Shown: positions 42,739 to 51,744 of the stretch, one piece after another
How the letters are laid out: the number at the start of each line of letters is the position of its first letter
Position numbering within the stretch: position 1 is the first letter of the stretch
The notes under the pieces: model-generated
Databases searched by the model: none
What the model was told of the DNA's origin: nothing
What the model saw: only the letters and a program-made list of their open reading frames with translations
Program-made: the position numbers and the translations under genes
Origin: CAWGUU01 sp963825765
GTDB lineage: Bacteria > Actinomycetota > Acidimicrobiia > Acidimicrobiales > AC-14
DNA: 64,000 bases
Direction of reading: 5' to 3'
Assembly (NCBI GenBank): GCA_963825765.1
Contig: CAWGUU010000023.1
Coordinates: forward strand, 7,806-71,805

Positions 42739-42765
42739 TATTTCGCGTCCCAGGTACGTGTGATT

Positions 42766-42848
42766 GCCCGGATGATGGAATGGAAGACATGACGGTCTCA
42801 AACACCGTTGCTCGAAAGGGCGTGCGGGTTCGAGTCCCGCTCCGGGCA
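42766..42848 (+). tRNA. tRNA-Leu (anticodon CAA)
   Basis: Acceptor GCCCGGA pairs with TCCGGGC (42841-42847), with discriminator A at 42848. The anticodon loop is CTCAAAC (anticodon CAA, reads TTG). A long variable arm (TGCTCGAAAGGGCG) and T-loop GGTTCGAGTCC complete a class II tRNA. CCA is not encoded. No integrase lies beside it. Confidence 0.96.
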
Positions 42849-42923
42849 CTACCAGCCTGATTTTCCGACCTCGCAGCCTGATGTTTCCGATGCCCTGCTA
42901 GCGCGATACGGCAGGCTCTCGAT

Positions 42924-43835
42924 CTAGGTGCTCGCCACGACGGTGCCGACTGCGACCACCTCGGTCAAGCAGAAGAAGAGGTCCGGGTCGTCGAGGACGT
43001 AATCGTCGGACTCCGGGTCGAAGGCCGCCTCCCACGCTCGTAGCTGTTCGTCGGTCAGGAATGGGGCGGCAGTCTCGCCCAGGAAGTTGGCGTTGCCCTG
43101 GATGTACCTCTTGGCCGAATTCTCGAGGGGGTGCGTCTTGTGGATCGCGTAGGCCCGGCTCGTGACCTGCTCCAGGCTCCCCCTCACCAACAGGCCGCGC
43201 ACCTTCCGGCCCATGAAGCCGTCGTTCCGAGGCCAGGAAGTGCCGTTCGACCCGCGGGCGTCCTCGGCCTCCAGGGCTACAGTGACCGCATACAGGACGG
43301 TCGCGACGAGGCGAGCGCTGACCGGGTGGAAGAGGAACGTGCTGTCGTCCCACTCCTTGACGATCACCCGTCCTCCTGGTCGGGTGACCCGCGTCATCTC
43401 CGCTATCACGTCCTGCGCGTTGGCGTGAGCCGAGAGAGCATTGCCGAGGAAAACGATGTCGAAGGAGTCGGCCGAGAACGGCAGGGAGAAGATGCTGCCC
43501 ACGGCGAACGAGGTCGGCCCGCCGAGCGGCTCATCGGCCTGGCTCGACACTGCGTACCGGAGGTAGGTTTCGGTCAGATCCAGTCCGACAACCTGGCCCG
43601 TCGGACCCACCAACTCGGCGAACCACGGCGCCCACAAGCCAGGTCCGCAGGCGAGGTCGAGCACGCTCAGGCCCTCGCGGATGTTCAAGTCGGCGAGCAT
43701 CTGCCGCCGTTCCGCCGCCTTGGCCTGGTGGTGGTCGAGAAACCACTCGACACCCTGGTACGGAAAGCCGGACTCGATCGACTCGCCTGTGCTCACTGCT
43801 CCGCCACTCCCTCGCCGTGCATTGTCCTTTCCCAT
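42924..43835 (-). CDS. SAM-dependent methyltransferase
   Basis: The product has 303 residues from the ATG at 43835 (GTG 43793 is an alternative). Residues about 30-200 form the methyltransferase domain: VLDLACGPGLWAPWF, QVVGLDLTETYL, FDIVFLGNALSAH and PGGRVIVKEWD. The C-terminal 110 residues (YIQGNANFLGETAAPFLTDEQLRAWEAAF) are helical and resemble the substrate-binding caps of small-molecule methyltransferases. The acceptor is unknown. Monocistronic. Confidence 0.75.
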   Translation of the reverse strand: MGKDNARRGSGGAVSTGESIESGFPYQGVEWFLDHHQAKAAERRQMLADLNIREGLSVLDLACGPGLWAPWFAELVGPTGQVVGLDLTETYLRYAVSSQADEPLGGPTSFAVGSIFSLPFSADSFDIVFLGNALSAHANAQDVIAEMTRVTRPGGRVIVKEWDDSTFLFHPVSARLVATVLYAVTVALEAEDARGSNGTSWPRNDGFMGRKVRGLLVRGSLEQVTSRAYAIHKTHPLENSAKRYIQGNANFLGETAAPFLTDEQLRAWEAAFDPESDDYVLDDPDLFFCLTEVVAVGTVVAST

Positions 43836-43951
43836 CCTGCCGCACCACCATAGAGCCGCATGACCCGAGTCACCCAACGGAGTCGCGTCAACTACCCCGT
43901 ATGTCGGGCCCCGACGGGCAAATCACGCCGTCGGACAAACGGCAATGGGCC

Positions 43952-44404
<453 letters not shown>

Positions 44405-44415
44405 GGCCCCGCACG

Positions 44416-45282
44416 CTACAGGCCGAGCGGCAGCTTCTTCCCGTTGAAGGGCGTGGTGCCCAGCGCCATCTGGACCGTCAGCGACGAGTGGGCCGCCATG
44501 TAGTCCATCTCCCGCTTCAGGTCCCCGACGCCGTTGACGACCAGCGTGGGGACGCCGACGAGCAGGGTGCTGAGCTGGCCGAGGGCCTTGCCGGTGGAGT
44601 CGAGGTAGGGGCTCCCGGAGTCGCCGGGCAGGTCGGGCGGGATGGTGTTGATCTCGTGGCTCCAGCCGTTGTTGGTGTCGCCCCGGGCGATGCCGAGGTG
44701 GGGGCTCAGCAGCGTCAGGCCGAGCCGCAGGCTGGAGTTGCCATAGCTGTACGCCTTCTGGAGGAGCTTGGTGCCGGTGGTGTTGATCCCGTTGGGCCCT
44801 CCCCAATGGGGGATGGAAGGGTTCACCTTGGCCCGGTCGGCGGGATCGAGGCGGATCAGGGCCAGATCGTTCTTGGCGCAGGCGTCGACGTTGGTCTCAC
44901 CGGCCGCCTGCATCGCCAGCCAGGCGTTGTAGACGAGCGTGCCGGGTTTGGAGGCACCCCCGACGGTGACCTCCGTGCCGAGGGGCTGGGAGCTGGTCAG
45001 GCAGCCGTCGACGTCGGTCGGGCCACCGGTGGTGGAGCAGTGGGCGGCCTGGCCGATGTAGACGTCGGTGGCGTCGTAGAACACGAAGTTGGCGGTGCAC
45101 TGGCCACCGGCGGTGATGGTTTGCACGCCGGGGTGGATGGGTGCCGTCGCCGCCGGAGCCCAGGTGGGCACGGGTATCGGTGCCGCGCCGGCTGCCGTCG
45201 GCAGCACGGTCAGGGACAGGACGGTCGCCGGGAGGGCGAGGAAGGCGAGTAGGGCCGTGACAGGTCGTCGCAAGATACGCAT
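44416..45282 (-). CDS. Secreted trypsin-like serine protease
   Basis: The product has 288 residues from the ATG at 45282. A signal peptide (MRILRRPVTALLAFLALPAT ... AAGAAP) precedes a chymotrypsin fold with catalytic His in GQAAHCS, Asp in KNDLALIRL and Ser in PGDSGSP. Six cysteines in the mature part suggest disulfides. Family S1-like, secreted. Substrate unknown. Confidence 0.85.
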   Translation of the reverse strand: MRILRRPVTALLAFLALPATVLSLTVLPTAAGAAPIPVPTWAPAATAPIHPGVQTITAGGQCTANFVFYDATDVYIGQAAHCSTTGGPTDVDGCLTSSQPLGTEVTVGGASKPGTLVYNAWLAMQAAGETNVDACAKNDLALIRLDPADRAKVNPSIPHWGGPNGINTTGTKLLQKAYSYGNSSLRLGLTLLSPHLGIARGDTNNGWSHEINTIPPDLPGDSGSPYLDSTGKALGQLSTLLVGVPTLVVNGVGDLKREMDYMAAHSSLTVQMALGTTPFNGKKLPLGL

Positions 45283-45348
45283 TCCGCCGAGGATGCCAGG
45301 CTGGCGCCGGAATGTCACTGGCAGCGCGCAACAAATTGCGCCGCGTGG

Positions 45349-46128
45349 TCAGTCGCCCGGTGCCGCCGCCAGTGAGTGGAAGCCGCCGTCCACGTGCACC
45401 ATCTCGCCTGTGGTCGCCGGGAACCAGTCCGACAGCAGGGCCACGCACGCCTTGGCCACCGGTGTGGCGTCGCGGGTGTCCCAGCCCAGCGGGGCCCGGC
45501 CCCCCCACGTCTCCTCGATCGTCTCGAAGCCGGCGATGCCCTTGGCCGCGATCGTGCGGAGCGGGCCGGCGGACACCAGGTTGACCCGGATCTGGTGCTT
45601 GCCCAGGTCGCGGGCCAGGTAGCGGGAGGTGGCCTCCAGCGCGGCCTTGGCCACGCCCATCCAGTCGTAGGCCGGCCACGCCTGGCGGGCGTCGAAGTCG
45701 AGCCCGACGATCGAGCCGCCGGACTCGCGCATCAGCGGCAGGACGGCCCCGGCCAGGGCCTTCAGCGAGTAGGCGGAGACCCGCAGGGTGACGGCCACGT
45801 CGTCCCACTCGGCCTTCATGATGTCGCCCCCCAGGCAGTCGGCGGGGGCGAAGGCGACGGCGTGCAGCACCCCGTCCACCGTGCCCCACCGGTGGCTGAG
45901 GTCGTCGGTGAGGAACAGCATGTGGGCCGGATCGGTGACGTCGACCTCGAGCACGTCGGGCTCGGTGGGCAGTTTGCGGGCCGTCCGCTTGGTGAGGCTC
46001 ATGGCCCTGCCGAAGGACGTCAGCACGATCTCGGCCCCCTGGTCCTGGGCCAGGCGGGCCACCGAGAAGGCGATGGACGTCTCGTGCAGGACGCCGGTGA
46101 CAAGGATCTTCTTGCCTTCGAGCAGCAT
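45349..46128 (-). CDS. fabI: Enoyl-[acyl-carrier-protein] reductase (NADH)
   Basis: The product has 259 residues. The variant Rossmann start LVTGVLHETSIAFSVA, acidic VDVTDPAH, and the catalytic pair in YDWMGVAK (Tyr-x6-Lys) identify the FabI/InhA family. It performs the last reduction of each elongation round in type II fatty acid synthesis and is the class targeted by triclosan and isoniazid. Last gene of the acpP-fabF-carboxyltransferase-fabI operon. Confidence 0.92.
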   Translation of the reverse strand: MLLEGKKILVTGVLHETSIAFSVARLAQDQGAEIVLTSFGRAMSLTKRTARKLPTEPDVLEVDVTDPAHMLFLTDDLSHRWGTVDGVLHAVAFAPADCLGGDIMKAEWDDVAVTLRVSAYSLKALAGAVLPLMRESGGSIVGLDFDARQAWPAYDWMGVAKAALEATSRYLARDLGKHQIRVNLVSAGPLRTIAAKGIAGFETIEETWGGRAPLGWDTRDATPVAKACVALLSDWFPATTGEMVHVDGGFHSLAAAPGD

Positions 46129-46147
46129 CAGAGTGGTGTGCCTGTCC

Positions 46148-47536
46148 TTACAGGGGTGTGTTCGAGTGTTTGACGCCGGCCATGGCCGGCACTCGCTTCG
46201 AGCGGAGGGCGACCAGGCCGGACACGAGGAGGCGGCGGGTGTCGTGGGGGTCGATCACGTCGTCGACGAAGCCCCGCTCGGCGGCCACCTGCGGGGTGCA
46301 GAACCGCTCGGCGTACTCCGCCTCGAGGTCGGCGGCCAGCGACGCCCGGTCCACCGGGTCGTCGACGGCGTCGAGCTTGCGGCGCTGGAGGACCGCAACC
46401 GCGCCCGGCGCCCCCATGACCGCGATCTCGGCTCCCGGCCAGGCCAGGCACAGGTCGTTGCCCAGGCCCCGGGAGTCCATGACGATGTAGGCGCCCCCGT
46501 ACGCCTTGCGCAGGACGACGCAGAGCCGCGGCACGGTGGCGGCGGCGTAGGCGGACACCAGCTGGGCGCCGTGACGGATGACCCCCCGCCACTCGATGTC
46601 CTTGCCGGGCTGAAAGCCCGAGCTGTCGACGAAGGTGACGAGCGGGAGCCCGAAGGCGTCGCAGGACTGCACGAAGCGGGCGGCCTTGCACGACGCCTCG
46701 ATGTCGAGGGTGCCGGCCTTGTGGCTGGGCTGGTTGGCGATCACGCCCACCGGGGCGCCGGCCAGGCGGCCGTACCCGGTGACCACGTTGGGGGCGGCCG
46801 CCGCCCGCACCTCCAGGAAGGACTCCCTGTCGACGACGTCGCCGATCACGGTGCGCACGTCGTAGGAGGCGGTGGCACGGTCGGGCACGGTGGTCGCCGC
46901 CACCCGGCAGGGCCGGTCGGCAGGGTCGTCGCAAGGGGCCGTCGGAGCCGCGTCGAGCCAGTTGGAGGGCAGGTAGGAGAGCAGGTCGGCGACGGCCCAG
47001 CCCGCCTCCTCCTCGTCGGCGACGACGATCGACGCCAGGCCGCTGCGGCGGGCGTGGACGTCGGACCCGCCCAGGTCGCGTCCGGTGGTGGCTGCGCCGG
47101 TGAACTCCTCGACGGTGTGGGGACCGCTCAGGTAGGCGAAGGCGTCCTCGGTCATCACCACGTGGTCGGCCATTCCCAGGATCAGGGCGGGGCCGGCGAC
47201 GCACGGTCCGACCACCGAGAAGATCACGGGCACGGTGCCGGAGGCGTCGCTGATCGCCCTGGCCACCCGTCCCCACGCGTGCAGCGCGGCCAGCCCCTCG
47301 CCGACGTCGGCGCCCGACGTGGCCAGCTCACCTACGACGGGAACGCCGACCTCCAGGGCCATGCGGACAAGCCGTTCGATGACCTCGCCCTCGACGGGGC
47401 CGATGGCCCCCTTGTGCTTTCCCCCCGCCAGGCGGAACCAGGCCACCCGGCGCCCGTCGATCTCGGTGAGGGACGCGATGGCCGCTCCACCCCGGCGGGC
47501 CGCCACCGGGACGAGCCCACCGGACTCAGGGGTCAT
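46148..47536 (-). CDS. Acyl-CoA carboxylase carboxyltransferase subunit
   Basis: The product has 462 residues and spans both halves of a carboxyltransferase. The N-half has VVGPCVAGPALILGMADHVVM and the C-half has GVIANQPSHKAGTLDIEASCKAARFV, FVDSSGFQPGKDIE, AYGGAYIVMDSRGLG and WPGAEIAVMGAPGAVAVL. It is the AccD/PccB type and would carboxylate acetyl-CoA (or longer acyl-CoAs) using a biotinylated alpha subunit that is not in the window. Coupled to fabF by ATGA, so malonyl-CoA supply is plausible. Confidence 0.88.
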   Translation of the reverse strand: MTPESGGLVPVAARRGGAAIASLTEIDGRRVAWFRLAGGKHKGAIGPVEGEVIERLVRMALEVGVPVVGELATSGADVGEGLAALHAWGRVARAISDASGTVPVIFSVVGPCVAGPALILGMADHVVMTEDAFAYLSGPHTVEEFTGAATTGRDLGGSDVHARRSGLASIVVADEEEAGWAVADLLSYLPSNWLDAAPTAPCDDPADRPCRVAATTVPDRATASYDVRTVIGDVVDRESFLEVRAAAAPNVVTGYGRLAGAPVGVIANQPSHKAGTLDIEASCKAARFVQSCDAFGLPLVTFVDSSGFQPGKDIEWRGVIRHGAQLVSAYAAATVPRLCVVLRKAYGGAYIVMDSRGLGNDLCLAWPGAEIAVMGAPGAVAVLQRRKLDAVDDPVDRASLAADLEAEYAERFCTPQVAAERGFVDDVIDPHDTRRLLVSGLVALRSKRVPAMAGVKHSNTPL

Positions 47537-48771
47537 GGGCTCGGAACGAGTACCAGGCTGGCGTTGTGGCCGCCGAAGCCGAACGAGTTGGAGACAGCGG
47601 GGCCGGCGGCGATGTCGCGAGGCGACCCGGCGACGACGTCGATGCGCAGCTCGTCCTCGGTGCGCTGGTGGTTGGCCGTGGGCGGCACCTTGCCGTCGCG
47701 CATAGCCAGGAACGAGGCGACGGCCTCGACCGCGCCGGCGGCACCGATGAGGTGCCCCATGGCGCCCTTCACCGAGGTGACGGGCGGGGGGGTGTCGCCG
47801 AACACCTTCAGGACGGCCTCGGCCTCGGCCGCGTCGTTGAGCGGCGTGGACGTGCCGTGAGCGTTGACGTGGCTGACCTCGGACGGGTCGATGCCGGCGT
47901 CGGCCAGGGCCAGGCGCATGCACTCGGCGGCACCCACGCCACCGGGCGACGGGGCGGTGATGTGGTAGGCGTCGGCGTTGCGGCCGTAGCCGGCCACCTG
48001 GCCGTAGATCCTCGCTCCCCGGGCCACGGCCCGGTCGAGGCGCTCGAGCACGAGGAAGGCGGCGCCCTCGCCGAGCACGAACCCGTCGCGGTCGACGTCG
48101 AAGGGCCGCGACGCGAGCTCAGGGGCGTCGTGGCGCATGCTGAGCGCTCCCATGCGGGCGAAGGCGGCGATGGCGATGGGGGTGACCGCGGCCTCGCTGC
48201 CGCCGACGAGCACGATGTCGGCCGAGCCCTCCCGGATCAGGCGGGCCCCCTCCCCCACGGCGTGGGACCCGGCGGCGCACGCGGTGGCCACGCAGAAGTT
48301 CGGGCCCGTCCACCCCAGCTTCATCCCGATCATGGCGGCGGTGGCGTTGGGCATCATCATCGGCACCAGGAAGGGGCTGACCCGGCTCGGGCCGCCCTTG
48401 TACATGATGTGCTCCTGGGCCTCCTGGGTGATCAGCCCGCCCACGCCCGTGCCCGCCACCACGCCGCAGCGAGCGGGGTCGGCACCGGGGTCGCCGGCGT
48501 CGGCGAGCGCGTCGGCCGCGGCGGCGAAGCCGAGCTGGGCCACGCGGTCGGCCCGGCGGGCCTCCTTGTAGCCGATGTAGGCCTCGGGATCGAAGTCGGC
48601 GACCTCCCCGGCGAACTGCACCGGGAGCTCCGACGGGTCGAACGCCTTGACCCGGCCGACGCACGACCGGCCGGCCAGAAGGGTCGACCAGAACGTCTCC
48701 AGGTCGCTGCCGGCTGGAGTCTTGACCCCCATACCGATGACCGCCACGCCCGCGCGGCCCGGATCCGTCAT
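47533..48771 (-). CDS. fabF: 3-oxoacyl-[acyl-carrier-protein] synthase II
   Basis: The product has 412 residues. The catalytic Cys lies in TACAAGSH, the two His in NAHGTSTPLND and KGAMGHLIGAAG, and the glycine-rich end is SNSFGFGGHNASL. It condenses malonyl-ACP with the growing acyl-ACP. Its ATG overlaps the acpP TGA (ATGA), and its TGA overlaps the carboxyltransferase ATG. Confidence 0.95.
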   Translation of the reverse strand: MTDPGRAGVAVIGMGVKTPAGSDLETFWSTLLAGRSCVGRVKAFDPSELPVQFAGEVADFDPEAYIGYKEARRADRVAQLGFAAAADALADAGDPGADPARCGVVAGTGVGGLITQEAQEHIMYKGGPSRVSPFLVPMMMPNATAAMIGMKLGWTGPNFCVATACAAGSHAVGEGARLIREGSADIVLVGGSEAAVTPIAIAAFARMGALSMRHDAPELASRPFDVDRDGFVLGEGAAFLVLERLDRAVARGARIYGQVAGYGRNADAYHITAPSPGGVGAAECMRLALADAGIDPSEVSHVNAHGTSTPLNDAAEAEAVLKVFGDTPPPVTSVKGAMGHLIGAAGAVEAVASFLAMRDGKVPPTANHQRTEDELRIDVVAGSPRDIAAGPAVSNSFGFGGHNASLVLVPSP

Positions 48772-49034
48772 CCCTGGTTGGCGCTCTCGGTCGGCGCCGT
48801 CTGGCCGATCACCAGGTCGACGGCTTCCTTGACGGTGGTGATCCCCTCGAGCTTGTCCTCGGGGACCGAGATCGAGAAACGCTCCTCCAGTGCCATCACG
48901 AACTCGACGAGGTCGAGGCTGTCGGCACCGAGGTCGTCCTTGAAGCTCGCCTCCTCGGACACGATCTTACGATCGACCCCGAGCACCTCGACCGCGACAT
49001 CGGCGAGCTTATCCAAAATGGTCGAGCGGTCCAA
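48768..49034 (-). CDS. acpP: Acyl carrier protein
   Basis: The product has 88 residues. The phosphopantetheine serine is in GADSLDLVE, flanked by acidic helices (SFKDDL, MALEERFSISVPEDKLEGI). TTG start at 49034 with GGAGGA 9 nt upstream; no ATG fits. It carries acyl chains through FAS-II and leads a four-gene operon. Its promoter should lie in the 650-bp gap upstream. Confidence 0.95.
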   Translation of the reverse strand: MDRSTILDKLADVAVEVLGVDRKIVSEEASFKDDLGADSLDLVEFVMALEERFSISVPEDKLEGITTVKEAVDLVIGQTAPTESANQG

Positions 49035-49684
49035 AGTGTTGATTCCTCCTGATTTCCGCTCACGGGGACTCTGACCCCTGAGCAGCTCGATAGGTCACAT
49101 GGTATTTCCGGCCTCAGGTGCGAGGTTCCGTCCGCCTGGTCGTTGCTCTCAGAAAATCCGATTGTCATTCTGACTATGTTGGCCCCGATATACGGGGCAT
49201 TCCGCCCCCACAGTCAAGGACCACTCCTCGGGCCCCACGCTGTGGGGAACTGCCAAGCCGGTCCGTCATCGCCCCGGGGACTCGAGGCGCGGCGAACCCA
49301 TGTCGCGAACCGCTCAACGTTACTCTCCCGAGCGTCCACGCGTGGCGCCCGGCCGCCTGGCTCGATACCTGGCAAGGTCCGATGGGCGGCCCCCCCGACA
49401 CCTGGAGCTCCGCTGCCGACCTGGCGCCCGCGCCGCGCCGCAACTCCGAACAGGACACGCTCGGGACACGCCCGTTGCTCCGCAGCCGGCGCTCGATGCA
49501 CCGTGTCCTCCAAAAGTTGGCATCCGCCGACCGATCCTCTCCGGAATCAATTGTGGCGGGTGTGGTTGCGCAGCCCCAATGAGGTGTGGGAGAAATGCCG
49601 AGCGAGGATCTCAAGCGCCTTGACGGACAGCGCGAATAGCGCTCCGGACGTTCGAACTATTGCCGTCGTCGACGGTCGCCGCAA
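49035..49684. other. 650-bp gap inside the fatty acid cluster, no gene seen
   Basis: Open frames exist on both strands but none has a ribosome site, a family motif or consistent codon use. GCCCCG-ATATA-CGGGGC (49182-49198) is a perfect hairpin. GTGGGG at 49242-49247 can pair either with CCCCAC at 49233-49238 or, in a longer version, with CCCCACAG at 49206-49213. The part near 49035-49200 probably holds the acpP promoter; the rest may be a regulatory RNA region or a decayed gene. Confidence 0.5.
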
Positions 49685-50428
49685 TCAGTGGCCCATGCCC
49701 ATGCCGCCGTCCACGGGGACGACCGCGCCGGACACGAACGACGCGGCGTCGGACGCGAGGAACGCCACGACCGCGGCAACCTCCTCGGGGGTGCCGAAAC
49801 GCCCCAGGGGCACGAGGCGCGCCATCTCGGCCCGGGTGTCGTCGACCAGGGCGTCGGTCATCGCCGTGACGATCGGGCCGGGCGCGACGAGGTTGGCGGT
49901 GACGTTCCGGGAGCCGAGCTCCCTCGCCAGGGCCCGCACCAACCCGACCTGACCGGCCTTGGCCGCCGCGTAGTTGGTCTGTCCGGCCGACCCGGACAGC
50001 CCGACGACCGAGCCCACCACCACGATGCGGCCCCACCGGGCGCGCACCATGCCCGGTACCGCCCGCCTGACGACGTGGAACGTCCCGTCGAGGTTGGTCC
50101 GCAGCACCGAACCCCACTGGTCGTCGGTCATCCGCATGATGAGCCCGTCCCGGTTGATCCCGGCGTTGGCCACGACGACCTCGACCTTGTCGAACGCGTC
50201 CTCCACCTGTTTGAAGGCGGCGTCGACCGAGGCGGGGTCGGCCACGTCGACCTGCACGGCCAGCGACTCCCCCCCGACCTGGGCGATGGCGCCACAGGTG
50301 TAGGCCGCGGCCGCTTCGTCGGACTTGTAGCACGCCGCCACCCGGTGGCCGTCGGCGGCGAGGGCCAGGGCGATGGCGCGGCCGATGCCGCGGGACGCGC
50401 CGGTGACCAGCGCCACCCGCCCCCCCAT
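49685..50428 (-). CDS. fabG: 3-oxoacyl-[acyl-carrier-protein] reductase
   Basis: The product has 247 residues. A short-chain dehydrogenase with ALVTGASRGIGRAIA for NADPH, ANAGINRDGLIMRM, and the catalytic Ser/Tyr/Lys in VVGSVVGLSGSAGQTNYAAAKAG. Reduces 3-oxoacyl-ACP. It follows fabH after 42 nt, within the fabD-(biotinyl-like)-fabH-fabG operon. Confidence 0.93.
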   Translation of the reverse strand: MGGRVALVTGASRGIGRAIALALAADGHRVAACYKSDEAAAAYTCGAIAQVGGESLAVQVDVADPASVDAAFKQVEDAFDKVEVVVANAGINRDGLIMRMTDDQWGSVLRTNLDGTFHVVRRAVPGMVRARWGRIVVVGSVVGLSGSAGQTNYAAAKAGQVGLVRALARELGSRNVTANLVAPGPIVTAMTDALVDDTRAEMARLVPLGRFGTPEEVAAVVAFLASDAASFVSGAVVPVDGGMGMGH

Positions 50429-50470
50429 CAGCTTCCCTGTCCCCGGAGGATCACGGCTGGCACCACCGGA

Positions 50471-51472
50471 TCAGGCCTGGCCCCAGCGGATCAGAGCGGT
50501 GGCCCACGACATCCCGGCCCCCACGCCCGACACCATCACCAGGTCGCCGTCGTGCAACCTGCCCTCCTCGGCCGCCTCGGCCAGGCAGATGGGCACGGAC
50601 GCGGCCGACGTGTTCCCGTAGCGGTCGACGTTCACGAAGACCTTCTCGGGCGGCAGGTTGAGGCGGGAGGCGGTGGCGTCGATGATGCGGGCGTTGGCCT
50701 GGTGCGGGATCCAGAGGGCCAGGGCGTCGGCGCCGATGCCGGCCTTCTCCAAGGTGGCCTCGCCCGAGCTGACCATGGCCCGGACGGCCCGGCGGAAGAC
50801 CTCCTTGCCGTCCATCTTGAGGAAGTGGTCGCCGGCGGCCACCGTGGCGGGGGTGGCCGGCTGACGGCTCCCACCCGCGGGTATGGCCAGCAGCGGGGCG
50901 GCCGAGCCGTCGCAGTCGAGGTCCCAGGCCAGCAGGTTGGGCTCCTCGGACGGGACGAGCACGACAGCGCCGGCACCGTCGCCGAAGAGGATGCACGTCG
51001 AGCGGTCGTCGGGGTCGGCGAAGCGGCTGAGCGTCTCGGACCCGATGAGCAGCACCGGGCCGAAGTCGGCCGACGCCACCATCGAGGCGGCCACCACGAG
51101 CCCGTAGACGAAGCCCGAGCAGGCGGCGTCGATGTCGAAGGCACCGCAGCTCAGGCCCAGGGCGTCCTGGACGAACGCGGCGGTGGGCGGGATCGGTTGC
51201 TCCGGGGTGCACGTGCAGACGATGCAGCAGCCGATGTCGGACGGGCTGAGGTTGGCCTGCTTGATGGCCGCCCCACCGGCTTCGATGGCGAGGGTGGCGG
51301 TGGACTCGCCTTCGCCCACCCACCGCCGCTCGCGGATCCCGGTGCGCTCGACGATCCAGGCGTCGCTGGTCTCGACCCGCAGGGCGAGGTCGTGGTTGGT
51401 GACCCTGCGGTCGGGCACGGCCATGCCCCACCCGGCAACGGCGACGCCGATGCCGGTCGTGCCTCGGCTCAA
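50471..51472 (-). CDS. fabH: 3-oxoacyl-[acyl-carrier-protein] synthase III
   Basis: The product has 333 residues. Catalytic Cys in DIDAACSGFVYGL, His in IPHQANARII and Asn in YGNTSAASVP. RTGIRERRWV is the FabH signature. It starts fatty acid synthesis by condensing acyl-CoA with malonyl-ACP. The TTG start (51472) overlaps the TGA of the biotinyl-like gene. Confidence 0.94.
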   Translation of the reverse strand: MSRGTTGIGVAVAGWGMAVPDRRVTNHDLALRVETSDAWIVERTGIRERRWVGEGESTATLAIEAGGAAIKQANLSPSDIGCCIVCTCTPEQPIPPTAAFVQDALGLSCGAFDIDAACSGFVYGLVVAASMVASADFGPVLLIGSETLSRFADPDDRSTCILFGDGAGAVVLVPSEEPNLLAWDLDCDGSAAPLLAIPAGGSRQPATPATVAAGDHFLKMDGKEVFRRAVRAMVSSGEATLEKAGIGADALALWIPHQANARIIDATASRLNLPPEKVFVNVDRYGNTSAASVPICLAEAAEEGRLHDGDLVMVSGVGAGMSWATALIRWGQA

Positions 51473-51744
51473 AGCGCCAGGCGCAGCCAGGCCACCGGCT
51501 GGCCCTCGCGCACCCGCTCGCCGGCGGAGGCGAGGAGCCCCATCAGCCGGCCCGCGAAGGGGCTGCGCACGGGCGTGGAATGGCCGATTCCGTCGACGAA
51601 GCCGATGACCTGCTCCCTGTCGACGGGATCGCCCTCGGCAGGTTCAGACCCGGACTCGGCCGGGCGGAACTTGCCGGGAGCGGGAGCGAGTATCACTCGC
51701 TCCGGAACGACGAGCAACTCGCCGTGTACTGTGCCGGCTTCCAT
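51469..51744 (-). CDS. Biotinyl/lipoyl-like domain protein lacking the modified lysine
   Basis: The product has 91 residues. An N-terminal stretch VPERVILAPAPGKFRP leads to a hammerhead-like domain: VIGFVDGIGHSTPVRSPFAG then RLMGLLASAGERVREGQPVAWL. The C-half matches biotinyl and lipoyl carriers (two-fold G-x-V-x-x-G-Q-P-V), but the beta-turn that normally reads AMKM is GIGH, so there is no lysine to carry biotin. It abuts fabD (TGAATG) and overlaps fabH. It may be a structural partner of the carboxylase, which is an inference. Confidence 0.65.
   Translation of the reverse strand: MEAGTVHGELLVVPERVILAPAPGKFRPAESGSEPAEGDPVDREQVIGFVDGIGHSTPVRSPFAGRLMGLLASAGERVREGQPVAWLRLAL

Noticed and set aside
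42766..42900. Integrated element at tRNA-Leu
   Set aside because: No integrase, no repeat of the tRNA 3' end elsewhere in the window, and neighbouring genes look ordinary. Two imperfect copies of a CAGCCTGAT...TTTCCGA motif just downstream are too short to be attachment sites.
49143..49952. Plus-strand frame covering the 650-bp gap
   Set aside because: No ribosome site or family motif, and it runs on antisense into fabG.
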